Program-made: the position numbers and the translations under genes
Shown here: piece by piece, positions 46,370 through 54,457 of the stretch
Position numbering within the stretch: position 1 is the first letter of the stretch
Layout: each line of letters opens with the position of its first letter
Notes under the pieces: generated by a model
Told to the model about the DNA's origin: nothing
The model's input: only the letters and a program-made list of their open reading frames with translations
Database searches by the model: none
DNA from: Acetobacter farinalis
GTDB taxonomy: Bacteria > Pseudomonadota > Alphaproteobacteria > Acetobacterales > Acetobacteraceae
Length of the DNA stretch: 64,000 nt
Direction: 5' to 3'
Assembly: GCF_026240015.1 (NCBI RefSeq)
Contig: NZ_JAPIUX010000011.1
Span: forward strand, 1 to 64,000

Positions 46370-46798
46370 TTACTCTGCATTCTGCGGAATAACCGCCTTT
46401 CCTGTATACGGCTGATAGCAGAAGGTCACACGGCCTGTTGTCAGGTCACACCGCGCATACCCGCTGCGCCCCTGCCAGATCACGGCCTGCCCGGTATACG
46501 GCCCGTAACAGAACCGGGCCGCACCCAGTGTGACATCACACATGTTGTAGACTCCCTGCTGCAAGAGCACGGCACGTCCGGTATAGGGCGCCCCACAGAA
46601 AGCCGGATGCCCCGCTGTGAGAACACACCGCGCGACAGTCCCCGGAAGCGGAGTGTGTCGGGGGCTCATCACAGCATCCTCCGCATGCCCTGCGCCGGCA
46701 TGCAGCACAGCACTACCCAACGCCATGCCGAGCAGAACTCTATCGAACAGGGTTTTTCGTTGTTTTCGTTTTCGCGGCACGGTTCGGCCTTTTCTCAT
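46370..46798 (-). CDS. Small secreted protein with three Cys-PYTG repeats
   Basis: 142 residues, family not recognised. A very basic N-terminus (RKGRTVPRKRKQRK) precedes a hydrophobic core and a likely cleavage after AGHA. The mature part has three repeats of about 29-30 residues with the pattern C-x8-F-C-x2-P-Y-T-G-x-A-V: FCGAPYTGRAV, FCYGPYTGQAV, FCYQPYTGKAV. Six repeat Cys suggest three disulfides in the periplasm or outside. It is convergent with the M3 peptidase gene, 50 bases away. Function unknown; an inhibitor or envelope-binding protein would fit the shape, without direct evidence. Confidence 0.72.
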   Translation of the reverse strand: MRKGRTVPRKRKQRKTLFDRVLLGMALGSAVLHAGAGHAEDAVMSPRHTPLPGTVARCVLTAGHPAFCGAPYTGRAVLLQQGVYNMCDVTLGAARFCYGPYTGQAVIWQGRSGYARCDLTTGRVTFCYQPYTGKAVIPQNAE

Positions 46799-47045
46799 AG
46801 CGTTTCAGGCCCGCCGCATGTGTTTCCGCACAGCTTTCATCATGAGCCAGATCAAAACGACTCGCCTTGATCATTATAATATCATTAAAAGCAATTAAAA
46901 AATGACTATTTTTCAGGAAAGCTTGCAAAGCGCTTGCACTTTTTCGGAAACGGAAATTAACATTTATTCATGCAATGGCCGGAAGGTCAAACCGTCCACG
47001 GCGCATTCAATCACAAAACAAAAACAACAAATGAGGACAATCGCC

Positions 47046-48233
47046 ATGTCTGCATCTGATTTTCTTTCTTCCCAGCAGCCCACGCAGGGGCTCACAAAGC
47101 TTTCCCGTAACCTCAAAGAAGATTTCTGGCGGGGCGTTCTGGATGCCGCATCTGATACCATTCAGGTCATCAATGATATTGGCAGTGGTATCAACCATAT
47201 TATCAGCCCCATTCTGAGCATTCCGGAAGCCATAGTAGGCCACCAGACTGTAACGGACCTGTCTTTTCTGTCCCACGACTACGCCATTCCCGTTCCCACG
47301 GACCAGAGCGGCGCGCACAGCCCGACCGTCTCGCAGTTTCTGAACGCCAGCAACAGCACCTATACTCTTGCGGGCAATCCCGAGGGACTGACGCCGTTCC
47401 TGCATGACGGACGTCAGCTTGCGATCAGTGATCAGTTCAGCGGTATGGCTGCCAAGGTCTGGCAGACAGCGGACCAGCAGGTTGTGATCGCGTTTCAGGG
47501 CACTTCAGGGGGCGATAATATCTTCCTTAACCCCACCGCCAATATCGGGCAGATTGGGGCCGATATCCAGTCAGCCTCGGGCACCATATCCCAGGCCCAG
47601 AAAGATGCTCTGGCCTTTACTCGCTTTGTTGTACACGAAGCCGGTGAACGGGGTATTGATACCAACAATATCTTCGTGACCGGCCATTCCCTTGGCGGGA
47701 TGGAGGCCTCTTATGTCGCGCAGCAGACGGGCCTTGGTGGAATCGCCTTTGAATCGACCGGCCTGCCCCTGACATCCACCACAGCAGGCACCGGCACCAA
47801 TTTTGCCAACGTTGTGACCTATGGAGACCCGGTAGCCAGCTTTGCCTCCGACATTCAGGGGTTCCAGCCTTTTGCGCCGGATTATAACCCGACCAACGGT
47901 GGTGACATGCCCCATTACGGGCATGTGGTGACTGTCGGGGCGGAAGCGGACCAGAATACTCTGGCCAGCCATATCGCCGGATTGTGGGACCACACTCTGC
48001 TTGGCAATGCCATTCAGCTTGCAGAAATTGCCTCAGACTTCGCGCATTTTCATCTGCCCGGCGCTGTAGCAGGAGATCTGGGCGTGGAATTTTCTCCCAT
48101 TTCCATCACTCAGGATCTTGGCGGCGCCTCTCATGGTCCGGTCTTCAATGCGGCGGATGATACCATCGCCCAGTTCATTACAGCAGACACACTCCGGCCG
48201 GAGCATCAGTCCGGCGCCCTCTTTCCCGCCTGA
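47046..48233 (+). CDS. Class 3 lipase-like alpha/beta hydrolase
   Basis: 395 residues. VFVTGHSLGGMEAS-like nucleophile elbow appears as FVTGHSLGGMEAS with Ser215, and VVIAFQGTSGGDN holds the oxyanion-region typical of lipase class 3. NVVTYGDPVASF and the His in MPHYGHVVT are plausible sites for the remaining triad. No Sec signal is seen, and no glycine-rich RTX repeats, so either a cytosolic enzyme or export by another route. ATG at 47046 with GAGGA eight bases upstream is chosen over an in-frame ATG at 46902. Followed by a strong terminator. Confidence 0.82.
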   Translation: MSASDFLSSQQPTQGLTKLSRNLKEDFWRGVLDAASDTIQVINDIGSGINHIISPILSIPEAIVGHQTVTDLSFLSHDYAIPVPTDQSGAHSPTVSQFLNASNSTYTLAGNPEGLTPFLHDGRQLAISDQFSGMAAKVWQTADQQVVIAFQGTSGGDNIFLNPTANIGQIGADIQSASGTISQAQKDALAFTRFVVHEAGERGIDTNNIFVTGHSLGGMEASYVAQQTGLGGIAFESTGLPLTSTTAGTGTNFANVVTYGDPVASFASDIQGFQPFAPDYNPTNGGDMPHYGHVVTVGAEADQNTLASHIAGLWDHTLLGNAIQLAEIASDFAHFHLPGAVAGDLGVEFSPISITQDLGGASHGPVFNAADDTIAQFITADTLRPEHQSGALFPA

Positions 48234-48268
48234 TCAGGCCATCTGAAGACACCACATATCAAGACCCG

Positions 48269-48303
48269 GGCCGGGGGAAGCCTTACCTTTCCCCGGCCTT
48301 TTT
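48269..48303 (+). terminator. Intrinsic terminator of the lipase gene
   Basis: GGCCGGGGGAAG (48269-48280) and CTTTCCCCGGCC (48287-48298) form a 12-bp stem with one wobble and a 6-base loop, followed by TTTTT (48299-48303). Confidence 0.93.
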
Positions 48304-48354
48304 GCGGCACGTTTCAGGCCCCGCAAAAAAAATCAAAAAATGTGAAATTCGTCC

Positions 48355-48383
48355 TTGACGCTTCCCGGAAACCCCTCTAAATC
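48355..48383 (+). promoter_or_regulatory. Sigma70-type promoter of tRNA-Glu
   Basis: TTGACG (48355-48360), 17-base spacer, TAAATC (48378-48383). The predicted transcript start lies about 12 bases before the tRNA. Confidence 0.7.
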
Positions 48384-48402
48384 AAGGCCCAACGCTGCCT
48401 CT

Positions 48403-48478
48403 GTCCCGTTCGTCTAGAGGCCTAGGACACTGCCCTTTCACGGCGGCAACACGGGTTCGAATCCCGTACGGGATACCA
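48403..48478 (+). tRNA. tRNA-Glu (UUC)
   Basis: 76 bases with an encoded CCA end. GTCCCGT (48403-48409) pairs with ACGGGAT before ACCA (one G-U), the anticodon stem is CTGCC/GGCGG around CTTTCAC, giving anticodon TTC at 48437-48439, and the T arm is ACGGG-TTCGAAT-CCCGT. All expected invariant bases are visible. It has its own promoter and a terminator, so it is a single-gene unit. Confidence 0.97.
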
Positions 48479-48496
48479 TAGCTTTAATGCGTTAAA

Positions 48497-48559
48497 ACAA
48501 TTTTTCCCCTAAAATTTGCTTCTTTCCAGAACAAACTTTAAGGGGAAAATTGTGTTTTT
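48497..48559 (+). terminator. Terminator of tRNA-Glu
   Basis: ACAATTTT (48497-48504) pairs with AAAATTGT (48546-48553), CCCC (48506-48509) with GGGG (48542-48545) and TAAA with TTTA, followed by GTTTTT. The loop is about 23 bases long. Confidence 0.75.
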
Positions 48560-48675
48560 CCACATCTCAAAAAATCATCTCTGATCAGGCATTTTTTGCA
48601 CAGCTGCCTTATGCAACGATTGGCATAAGAAGCAGGTATGGGGCTGACACTCCAGCCAGCCCCGTTCCGCATGCA

Positions 48676-51321
48676 TCAGTGATGCGCACCCAGCCATGTA
48701 TGCAGTTGTGAGCGAGTTGCCTGCATAGCGTCTTTCCGGGCACCGATTTCACTCAGGGCTTTTGCCGTTGCAATTCTGGCACCGGTTGTTTTGGAGGAAG
48801 AAGGGTCTGCCTCCAGAGCCTTTGCAACCTCCGGCGTATCCGAATACGCGGCGATTCCGGCCAGGAACCCATCCTGAGACCACGGAGCCAGATGAGTCCT
48901 GATTTCCGCCTCATGCTGTTTAACCAGCTTCCAGACCAGATCAGCATTCTCACTCTCATCCGCCACGCGGCCCAGCGCCATGGCAATACGCCCGTTCGGA
49001 ATAGCACCGCTGGCAGCCAGCAGGACGTTTTTCTCAATCAGAGCCGGATCTCTTGCCGCAGCAAGCGCATTGAACAGTCTGAGTTTAACTTCAGTCGCCT
49101 GCGTGGTGCGCACTTTTTCCGCCATGAGTTCATAGGTTTTCTGGTCCGCGTGCGTCATGGCAATACGAGCCACCACCCCGACCAGATCAGGCTTCAGAGA
49201 AGCCGGGTCAGCCTGCCAGCGCGCAAAACGCACTTTTGCTTCCGCTACCACGGTCGGGTCTTCAAACATCCCCAGCGCAGAAAGAACGATCGGACGCAGC
49301 ATGGTGTCCAGCACGGCTTCATCCGCCTTCTGGTCCCAGCCCAGACGCGCCAGAACAGGTGCAAGCTGCCTGCGCGCATAAGCCCGGAACACCTCCCGGT
49401 CCGCGCTGCCCTTCAGATACGCATCGAGCGTTTCAAACTTGCCGATAATTTCCTGAAGAACAGCAATGTCGCGCTCCTGACCCGCCAGAAGGCCATCCGC
49501 CAGATCCATATAAGCAGAAAGCGGGGCCTGACCGGAACGGAACAGTGCAAACTGGTCCCCCAGCAGGTTTGCTCTGTCCACAGGGGCAAAACGGGCACTG
49601 TTTTTCAGCAGGGATGCAAAAGCCGGCGCATCATACTGCACGCGGTAATATCCGCTTTCCCCCAGATTCAGCTTGAGAGGAGCCTCACACCCCGCCACGC
49701 TGAGTTTCTGCGGGGCCTTACCCAGAACAAGCTTTTGCGGGACAATCCCCGGTCCACCCGCCACAACAGGAATACGCCAGACCTGCGGCGCAGGATGAGC
49801 GTCATGAATGGTAAAGCGGCTTTGAGTCAGCGTATAAACGGTCTTGCCAGATGCACAGGCAGCCGCCACATGCACCAGCGGGATGCCGGGCTGTTCAGTA
49901 AAGCTGCGTGCAACAGAACCAACATCCAGATTTGACGCCTGAGACAGCGCCTGCCACAGATCCTGACTGGTTGCGCTGCTGTAGGCATGGGCTTTCATGT
50001 AGGCGCGCATGCCATCACGGAAATGATCCTCACCCAGCCAACCTTCCAGCATCCGGATTACCAGCTCTCCCTTGCCATAACTGATATTGTCAAAAGCCGA
50101 GTTTGCCTCACTGACATTGTGAATGGTCTGCTGGATGGGGTGTGTGGAGGGCAACGCATCCGTCGCCATGGTTTCCTCACGGGTTTCATGCTGGCGTGGC
50201 CAGATGTCCCATTCCGGATTCATTTTGTCGGTTGCCTTGATTTCCATCCATGAGGCAAAGCCTTCATTCAGCCAGATATTGTCCCACCAGCCCATGGTCA
50301 CCAGATCACCCGACCACTGATGTGCCATTTCATGCGCAACAACTTCATAAATCAGTTCACGCGTGCGGGGGGTGCTGTTTTTGGGGTCAAACAGCAGGAC
50401 GTTATCAATATAGGTCAGCAGCCCCCAGTTTTCCATGGCCCCGGCCTGATAGTTTCCGGGAATTGCGACCATATCCATTTTGGGCAATGGGTATTTCACA
50501 CCAAAATAGCTGTTGTAATAAGGAAGGATCTGCTCTGCGGCATGCAGGGCAAAGTCACCCTGATTTTCGAGGCCGGAGGGAGCATATACAGCCAGAGGCG
50601 TGCCATCCGCCTGCCCCTGCACGGATTTCATATCCCCCGCAACCAGCGCCAGAAGATAGGTGGACATCCGCGGCGTTGTGCCAAAGGACACGCGCTTCAT
50701 CTCGTGCCCCGGCTCACCTGCGTCAGGTTGGGTCTGCGTCACCGGCATGTTGCTGACAGCCACAACCTCTTTCGGAAGCGTGACATCAAGCTGGAAAGTC
50801 GCCTTGAACGCGGGTTCATCCCAGCCGGGGAACATGCGGCGGGCGTCCGCCACTTCAAACTGCGTGACCAGCATCCGCTTTGTCTCGCCTGTGGGTGCTG
50901 TGTAATCATCCACATAAATGCCGTTCGGCGTCTTCAGGATCGGGCCGGACCAAGTGATAACAAGCGTATGCGCACCCTTGCCGACTTTTGCCGGAAAATG
51001 CAGCGTGGCGGTTTCCGCCGCATCATCCTGACGGATCTCAGCCGCCACGCCGTTATCCAGCACGGCCTTGGCCAGATGCAGGCCGGCCTGATTGAGTGTG
51101 ATGTCCGCCACAGATGTGCGCACATCCACCCGGATGGTTTCCTGCCCCGTAAGCTTCAGATGGTCGATATCAGTTACAATATTGATTGCATAGGATGCGG
51201 GCACCACCGTTTTCGGGAGCTGCCCGGCAGCGGACTGAAATGAAAAAACCTGTTCCGCCTGCGCCGGAACCACCACAAGCAACCCGGCAAGCAGGGTGCT
51301 CAAAACCAGAAGACGACGCAT
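48676..51321 (-). CDS. Exported M1 family aminopeptidase
   Basis: 881 residues. Signal peptide MRRLLVLSTLLAGLLVVVPA with cleavage after QAE/AQA; N-terminal M1 beta domain; then GAMENWG (294-298) and the zinc site HEMAH (330-334) with Glu353 in LNEGFASW. The C-terminal half is an ERAP1-like helical domain. It removes N-terminal residues from peptides, probably in the periplasm. AGAGGA lies seven bases before the ATG at 51319-51321. It is divergent to the nitrate operon, and its promoter region must lie within the 50-100 bases upstream. Confidence 0.95.
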   Translation of the reverse strand: MRRLLVLSTLLAGLLVVVPAQAEQVFSFQSAAGQLPKTVVPASYAINIVTDIDHLKLTGQETIRVDVRTSVADITLNQAGLHLAKAVLDNGVAAEIRQDDAAETATLHFPAKVGKGAHTLVITWSGPILKTPNGIYVDDYTAPTGETKRMLVTQFEVADARRMFPGWDEPAFKATFQLDVTLPKEVVAVSNMPVTQTQPDAGEPGHEMKRVSFGTTPRMSTYLLALVAGDMKSVQGQADGTPLAVYAPSGLENQGDFALHAAEQILPYYNSYFGVKYPLPKMDMVAIPGNYQAGAMENWGLLTYIDNVLLFDPKNSTPRTRELIYEVVAHEMAHQWSGDLVTMGWWDNIWLNEGFASWMEIKATDKMNPEWDIWPRQHETREETMATDALPSTHPIQQTIHNVSEANSAFDNISYGKGELVIRMLEGWLGEDHFRDGMRAYMKAHAYSSATSQDLWQALSQASNLDVGSVARSFTEQPGIPLVHVAAACASGKTVYTLTQSRFTIHDAHPAPQVWRIPVVAGGPGIVPQKLVLGKAPQKLSVAGCEAPLKLNLGESGYYRVQYDAPAFASLLKNSARFAPVDRANLLGDQFALFRSGQAPLSAYMDLADGLLAGQERDIAVLQEIIGKFETLDAYLKGSADREVFRAYARRQLAPVLARLGWDQKADEAVLDTMLRPIVLSALGMFEDPTVVAEAKVRFARWQADPASLKPDLVGVVARIAMTHADQKTYELMAEKVRTTQATEVKLRLFNALAAARDPALIEKNVLLAASGAIPNGRIAMALGRVADESENADLVWKLVKQHEAEIRTHLAPWSQDGFLAGIAAYSDTPEVAKALEADPSSSKTTGARIATAKALSEIGARKDAMQATRSQLHTWLGAHH

Positions 51322-51372
51322 ACAACTTTCCTCTAAAAACCAATTTAACTTTCCGAAACCCGAAAAATCATT

Positions 51373-51401
51373 TTGACTTCGGATTATTCCGATCATACTA
51401 T
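51373..51401 (+). promoter_or_regulatory. Promoter of the nitrate assimilation operon with internal palindrome
   Basis: TTGACT (51373-51378), 17-base spacer, TACTAT (51396-51401). The spacer contains the inverted repeat TCGGA-TTAT-TCCGA (51379-51392), a possible operator. Expected transcript start near 51408, so the whole two-hairpin leader would be transcribed. Confidence 0.65.
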
Positions 51402-51418
51402 TTTTATCACATCAGCCC

Positions 51419-51497
51419 TTCCGTCAACGGTGGCGGAACGGACAAGCCGCCCTTCGGGGCAGAAAAGGCACACAGAGCGGATCAACGATGGTTCGCT
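51419..51497 (+). ncRNA. Candidate ANTAR-target leader RNA (NasT site)
   Basis: Hairpin 1: TTCCGTC (51419-51425) pairs with GGCGGAA (51432-51438) around the loop AACGGT. Hairpin 2: AGCGGATC (51476-51483) pairs with GGTTCGCT (51490-51497) around the loop AACGAT. Both loops have six bases with A at position 1 and G at position 4, the invariant bases of the published two-hairpin ANTAR motif. A small UUCG hairpin (51449-51460) lies between. The ANTAR protein NasT is encoded at the end of this operon. Folding energies were not computed. Confidence 0.72.
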
Positions 51498-51510
51498 GGC
51501 TCAGAGGAGC

Positions 51511-51548
51511 GATGGTTTTCCGCGCAGAATGCGCAAACCATCCGGAAG
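51511..51548 (+). promoter_or_regulatory. Downstream leader hairpin next to the narK ribosome site
   Basis: GATGGTTT (51511-51518) pairs with AAACCATC (51535-51542). The same 3' arm could instead pair with the identical GATGGTT at 51487-51493 inside hairpin 2, so the folds compete. CCGGAAG (51542-51548), the probable narK ribosome site, directly follows and can pair with TTTTCCG at 51515-51521. No strong T-run is evident, so the output may be translational or Rho-dependent. Confidence 0.5.
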
Positions 51549-51555
51549 ACGTTCT

Positions 51556-52740
51556 GTGGACAAAGGATTTCTGAAAGCCGGTCATACACCGACACTTGTC
51601 GCCGCTTTTCTGTATTTTGATGTCTCCTTCATGGTCTGGGTGCTGCTCGGCCCGCTGGGGATTGCCATTGCGCATGACCTGCACCTGAACGCTGGCCAGA
51701 AAGGCCTGCTTGTTGCGACACCTGTGCTGGCGGGCGCGGGCCTGCGTGTGCTGGCTGGAGCGTTGGTTGATCTGTTCGGCCCCCGCCGCGTGGCCATTGC
51801 CGCGCAGATTACCGTTATTCTCGGCCTGTGGCTGACATGGTTTCTCGCCCCCCACAGCTATGCCAGCCTATTCTGGGTTGCGCTGGTGCTGGGGGTTGCC
51901 GGGGCTTCCTTCGCCGTAGCACTGCCGCTGGCTTCCGTATGGTACCCGCCGCGCTATCAGGGCACAGCGCTGGGCATTGCCGGAGCGGGCAATTCCGGCA
52001 CCGCGCTGGCCTCTCTCTTCGCACCCGGTCTGGCCGCCATGGTGGGCTGGCTGAATGTTCTCGGTCTTGTCACGCTGCCGCTGATGGCCGTTCTGGGGGC
52101 CTTCCTGTATCTGGCGCGTGAACCTGAAACGCGGCCTGCGGCCCCCACGCTCTCCTCCTGGGGGCCGATCCTGAAATCCGGCGGCTGCTGGGCACTGATG
52201 TTTTTCTACAGCGTGACCTTTGGCGGATTTGTCGGGCTGGCCTCGTTCCTGACCATCTATTTTAATGACCAGTACCACCTGCCCCCCGCCGTTGCCGGGG
52301 CATGCACGGCATTTGTGGTGTTTGCAGGCTCCTTTATCCGCCCTGTTGGCGGGGCACTGGCGGACCGTGTGGGCGGCACGAAAGCACTGATCCTGCTTTA
52401 TGGTGCGGCAGGGGCCATTTTTCTGCTGATCGCCACAGGTCTGCCCTCTGTCTATCTGGCGTTCGGGGCGTTTTTTCTGGGCATGCTGGCCCTTGGGCTT
52501 GGCAACGGGGCCGTGTTCCAGCTCGTGCCTATCCGCTTTCCGCAGCAGGTGGGTATTCTCACCGGCCTTGTCGGCATGGCGGGGGGAGTGGGCGGGTTCT
52601 ATCTTGCCTCCTCCCTTGGCGCGGCACGCCAGACAACAGGCTCCTACGGCCCCGGCTTTCTTGTGTTTGCCCTTGTCTGCCTTCTCGCATGCGGGTGTGT
52701 CACGCTCTGCCACCGCAAATGGACGGGGGGCTCCCGATGA
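51556..52740 (+). CDS. narK: NarK/NasA-type nitrate/nitrite MFS transporter
   Basis: 394 residues from GTG at 51556 (CCGGAAG seven bases upstream). Twelve membrane segments; FLYFDVSFMVWVLLGPLG in the first helix, GIAGAGNSGTALA and GLGNGAVFQLVP carry the glycine-rich nitrate signatures of the NNP family. It imports nitrate (or exports nitrite) at the inner membrane for the reductases encoded next. The frame is open back to 51373, but that would overlap the leader RNA; ATG at 51529 is an alternative. The stop overlaps the porin start (ATGA). Confidence 0.9.
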   Translation: MDKGFLKAGHTPTLVAAFLYFDVSFMVWVLLGPLGIAIAHDLHLNAGQKGLLVATPVLAGAGLRVLAGALVDLFGPRRVAIAAQITVILGLWLTWFLAPHSYASLFWVALVLGVAGASFAVALPLASVWYPPRYQGTALGIAGAGNSGTALASLFAPGLAAMVGWLNVLGLVTLPLMAVLGAFLYLAREPETRPAAPTLSSWGPILKSGGCWALMFFYSVTFGGFVGLASFLTIYFNDQYHLPPAVAGACTAFVVFAGSFIRPVGGALADRVGGTKALILLYGAAGAIFLLIATGLPSVYLAFGAFFLGMLALGLGNGAVFQLVPIRFPQQVGILTGLVGMAGGVGGFYLASSLGAARQTTGSYGPGFLVFALVCLLACGCVTLCHRKWTGGSR

Positions 52741-54440
52741 CGCAGATAGCCCGCCCCATCCGCCACTGGAAAAGCGGCAGCCTTGCCATGGGTTTTGTGC
52801 TGTTTCCCGGGGCTGCCCTGCTTTCGGGAATAGCCCTGGGCGGCACAGCCCGGGCCGATGCGCAGAAACCCTCTGCCTCGCCCCGGCCAGTACCCGCAGC
52901 CGCAACGCCGCTTGCTCCGGCGGCCCCCGCTCCTGTCCTGCCGCTGCCGAACAGCGCGGCTCTTGTCAAAGGTGCCCTGTATCACCCGGACTGGAAAATG
53001 TTCAACGCCGGGAACGCTGCCGCTTCCGGCTTTGGCGTGGTGAATGGCTATGGTCAGGCCCGCTGGGCGGAAGACTGGAGCGCTCTGGCCCGCGCCTCGC
53101 AAACCACCCGGAAGAATGACTGGTTCAACCGCCTGAAATATGTGCGACTGAATGACAGCGGCAGCATCTGGATGAGCTTCAGCGGTGAGGAACGGCTGCG
53201 CTACATTTTTGAAAACCAACCCCTGCTGGGGCAGGCTGGTAAAACCAATGCCAGCCGTGTACTGCTGCGCAACCAGTATGGGGCGGACCTGCATCTGGGC
53301 GAGCATGTCCGCGCCTATGCGGAATTCCTGTATGGCGTGGCGGGTGGCGCCAACACATATGGCTACCAGACCGGTGCGCAACGCGAAAGTCTGGACCTCC
53401 AGCAGGGAATTCTGGAATTCAAAGGGCATGCTCTGGGCGCACAAATGGGCGTTATCGGCGGGCGGCAAGTGTTTCTGGATGCACCCGGCTCCATGCAGTC
53501 CCCGCGTGATCTGACAAACGTCCAGCAGACATGGGATGGCTTCCGTGGTTATGCCGTGTGGAACCGGTTCCGCATCGACCTGTTTGATTTCATGCAAACC
53601 AACAAGCTGCCACAAAAGGTTTTTGCAGACGGCACAAGCTACAACACCCGCCTGTATGGCGCCTATACCTCCACCGCCCTGCCCTCCTTCCGGTTCATGG
53701 GCCAGAAAAGCCAGATGTTCGCGGATGTTTTTTTTCTCGGCTACCTGTACGGCGGTGCGGCGGCCTCCATCCCGGCAGCCGCACCCGGCGCTGTGCAGAA
53801 AGGCTCTTCCCGCAGGGATAATATCGGCCTGCGGCTGTGGGGCAATATCGGCCCCTTCAGCACCAATCTGACCGGCATTTTTCAGGGCGGTGAATTCCGC
53901 CCCGCCAAACCAGACCAGAACACCCGCGCCGTGCGCGCCTATGCGCTTAACGGCACCATTACCTACACGCGGGCGGACTGGGCGGGCAAACCGGGGTTTG
54001 GTGTGCAGGCGGACCTGTTCTCCGGCGGGTCTGCCCGCAGTCAGGACGGGGCTGTAGGGACATTTGCAACACCGTTTGTCCCGCTGCCATATTATAATGA
54101 CCTCTCTCTTTCCCTCACCTCACAAAACCTGATTGGCATTGGGCCTGTTGCCAGCTTCACCCTGCGCCCCACCCTGCACTTAAAGCTGCACGCCCCCTTC
54201 TTCTGGCGGGCCAGCACGCAGGACGCCCTCTATGGCGGCAATGGCAAGATCTACACATGGCGGAACAGCCTGCATGGCGGGTTTACGGGGGCCATGCCCT
54301 ACACCCAACTGTCATGGAACTTTGCCCCGCACTGGGCCTGGACCCATGATATTGAAGGTATTCTCCTCTCACGCGGGATGAGGGATGTCGGCGCAAGAGA
54401 GGGGGCTCTTTACATGCAAACCCTCGAATTCAAATTTTAA
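52737..54440 (+). CDS. Outer-membrane porin, alginate-export family-like
   Basis: 567 residues. An N-terminal signal (MTQIARPIRHWKSGSLAMGF and a hydrophobic run to GTARADA) is followed by an Ala/Pro linker (about 42-75) and an alternating beta-rich chain with IWMSFSGEERLRYIFENQPLL, HLGEHVRAYAEFLYG and SPRDLTNVQQTWDGFRGYAVW, ending with an aromatic (EFKF), as outer membrane barrels do. This resembles the alginate-export (AlgE-like) porin domain. Its ATG overlaps the narK stop and nirBD follows 17 bases later, so it belongs to the nitrate operon and may pass nitrate or nitrite through the outer membrane (inference). Confidence 0.85.
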   Translation: MTQIARPIRHWKSGSLAMGFVLFPGAALLSGIALGGTARADAQKPSASPRPVPAAATPLAPAAPAPVLPLPNSAALVKGALYHPDWKMFNAGNAAASGFGVVNGYGQARWAEDWSALARASQTTRKNDWFNRLKYVRLNDSGSIWMSFSGEERLRYIFENQPLLGQAGKTNASRVLLRNQYGADLHLGEHVRAYAEFLYGVAGGANTYGYQTGAQRESLDLQQGILEFKGHALGAQMGVIGGRQVFLDAPGSMQSPRDLTNVQQTWDGFRGYAVWNRFRIDLFDFMQTNKLPQKVFADGTSYNTRLYGAYTSTALPSFRFMGQKSQMFADVFFLGYLYGGAAASIPAAAPGAVQKGSSRRDNIGLRLWGNIGPFSTNLTGIFQGGEFRPAKPDQNTRAVRAYALNGTITYTRADWAGKPGFGVQADLFSGGSARSQDGAVGTFATPFVPLPYYNDLSLSLTSQNLIGIGPVASFTLRPTLHLKLHAPFFWRASTQDALYGGNGKIYTWRNSLHGGFTGAMPYTQLSWNFAPHWAWTHDIEGILLSRGMRDVGAREGALYMQTLEFKF

Positions 54441-54457
54441 GGCATAAGGGCAAACCC

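Noticed and set aside
46921..46938. Direct repeat GCTTGCA-AAGC-GCTTGCA resembling a LacI-type operator
   Set aside because: The arms are not a proper palindrome around one centre, and no LacI-type regulator gene is near; too weak to list as a site.
46902..47045. Longer N-terminus for the lipase-like gene
   Set aside because: The stretch has no ribosome site or signal peptide features, whereas GAGGA precedes the ATG at 47046.
51373..51555. Longer N-terminus for narK
   Set aside because: The frame is open, but this stretch is the promoter spacer and structured leader; a good ribosome site precedes GTG at 51556.
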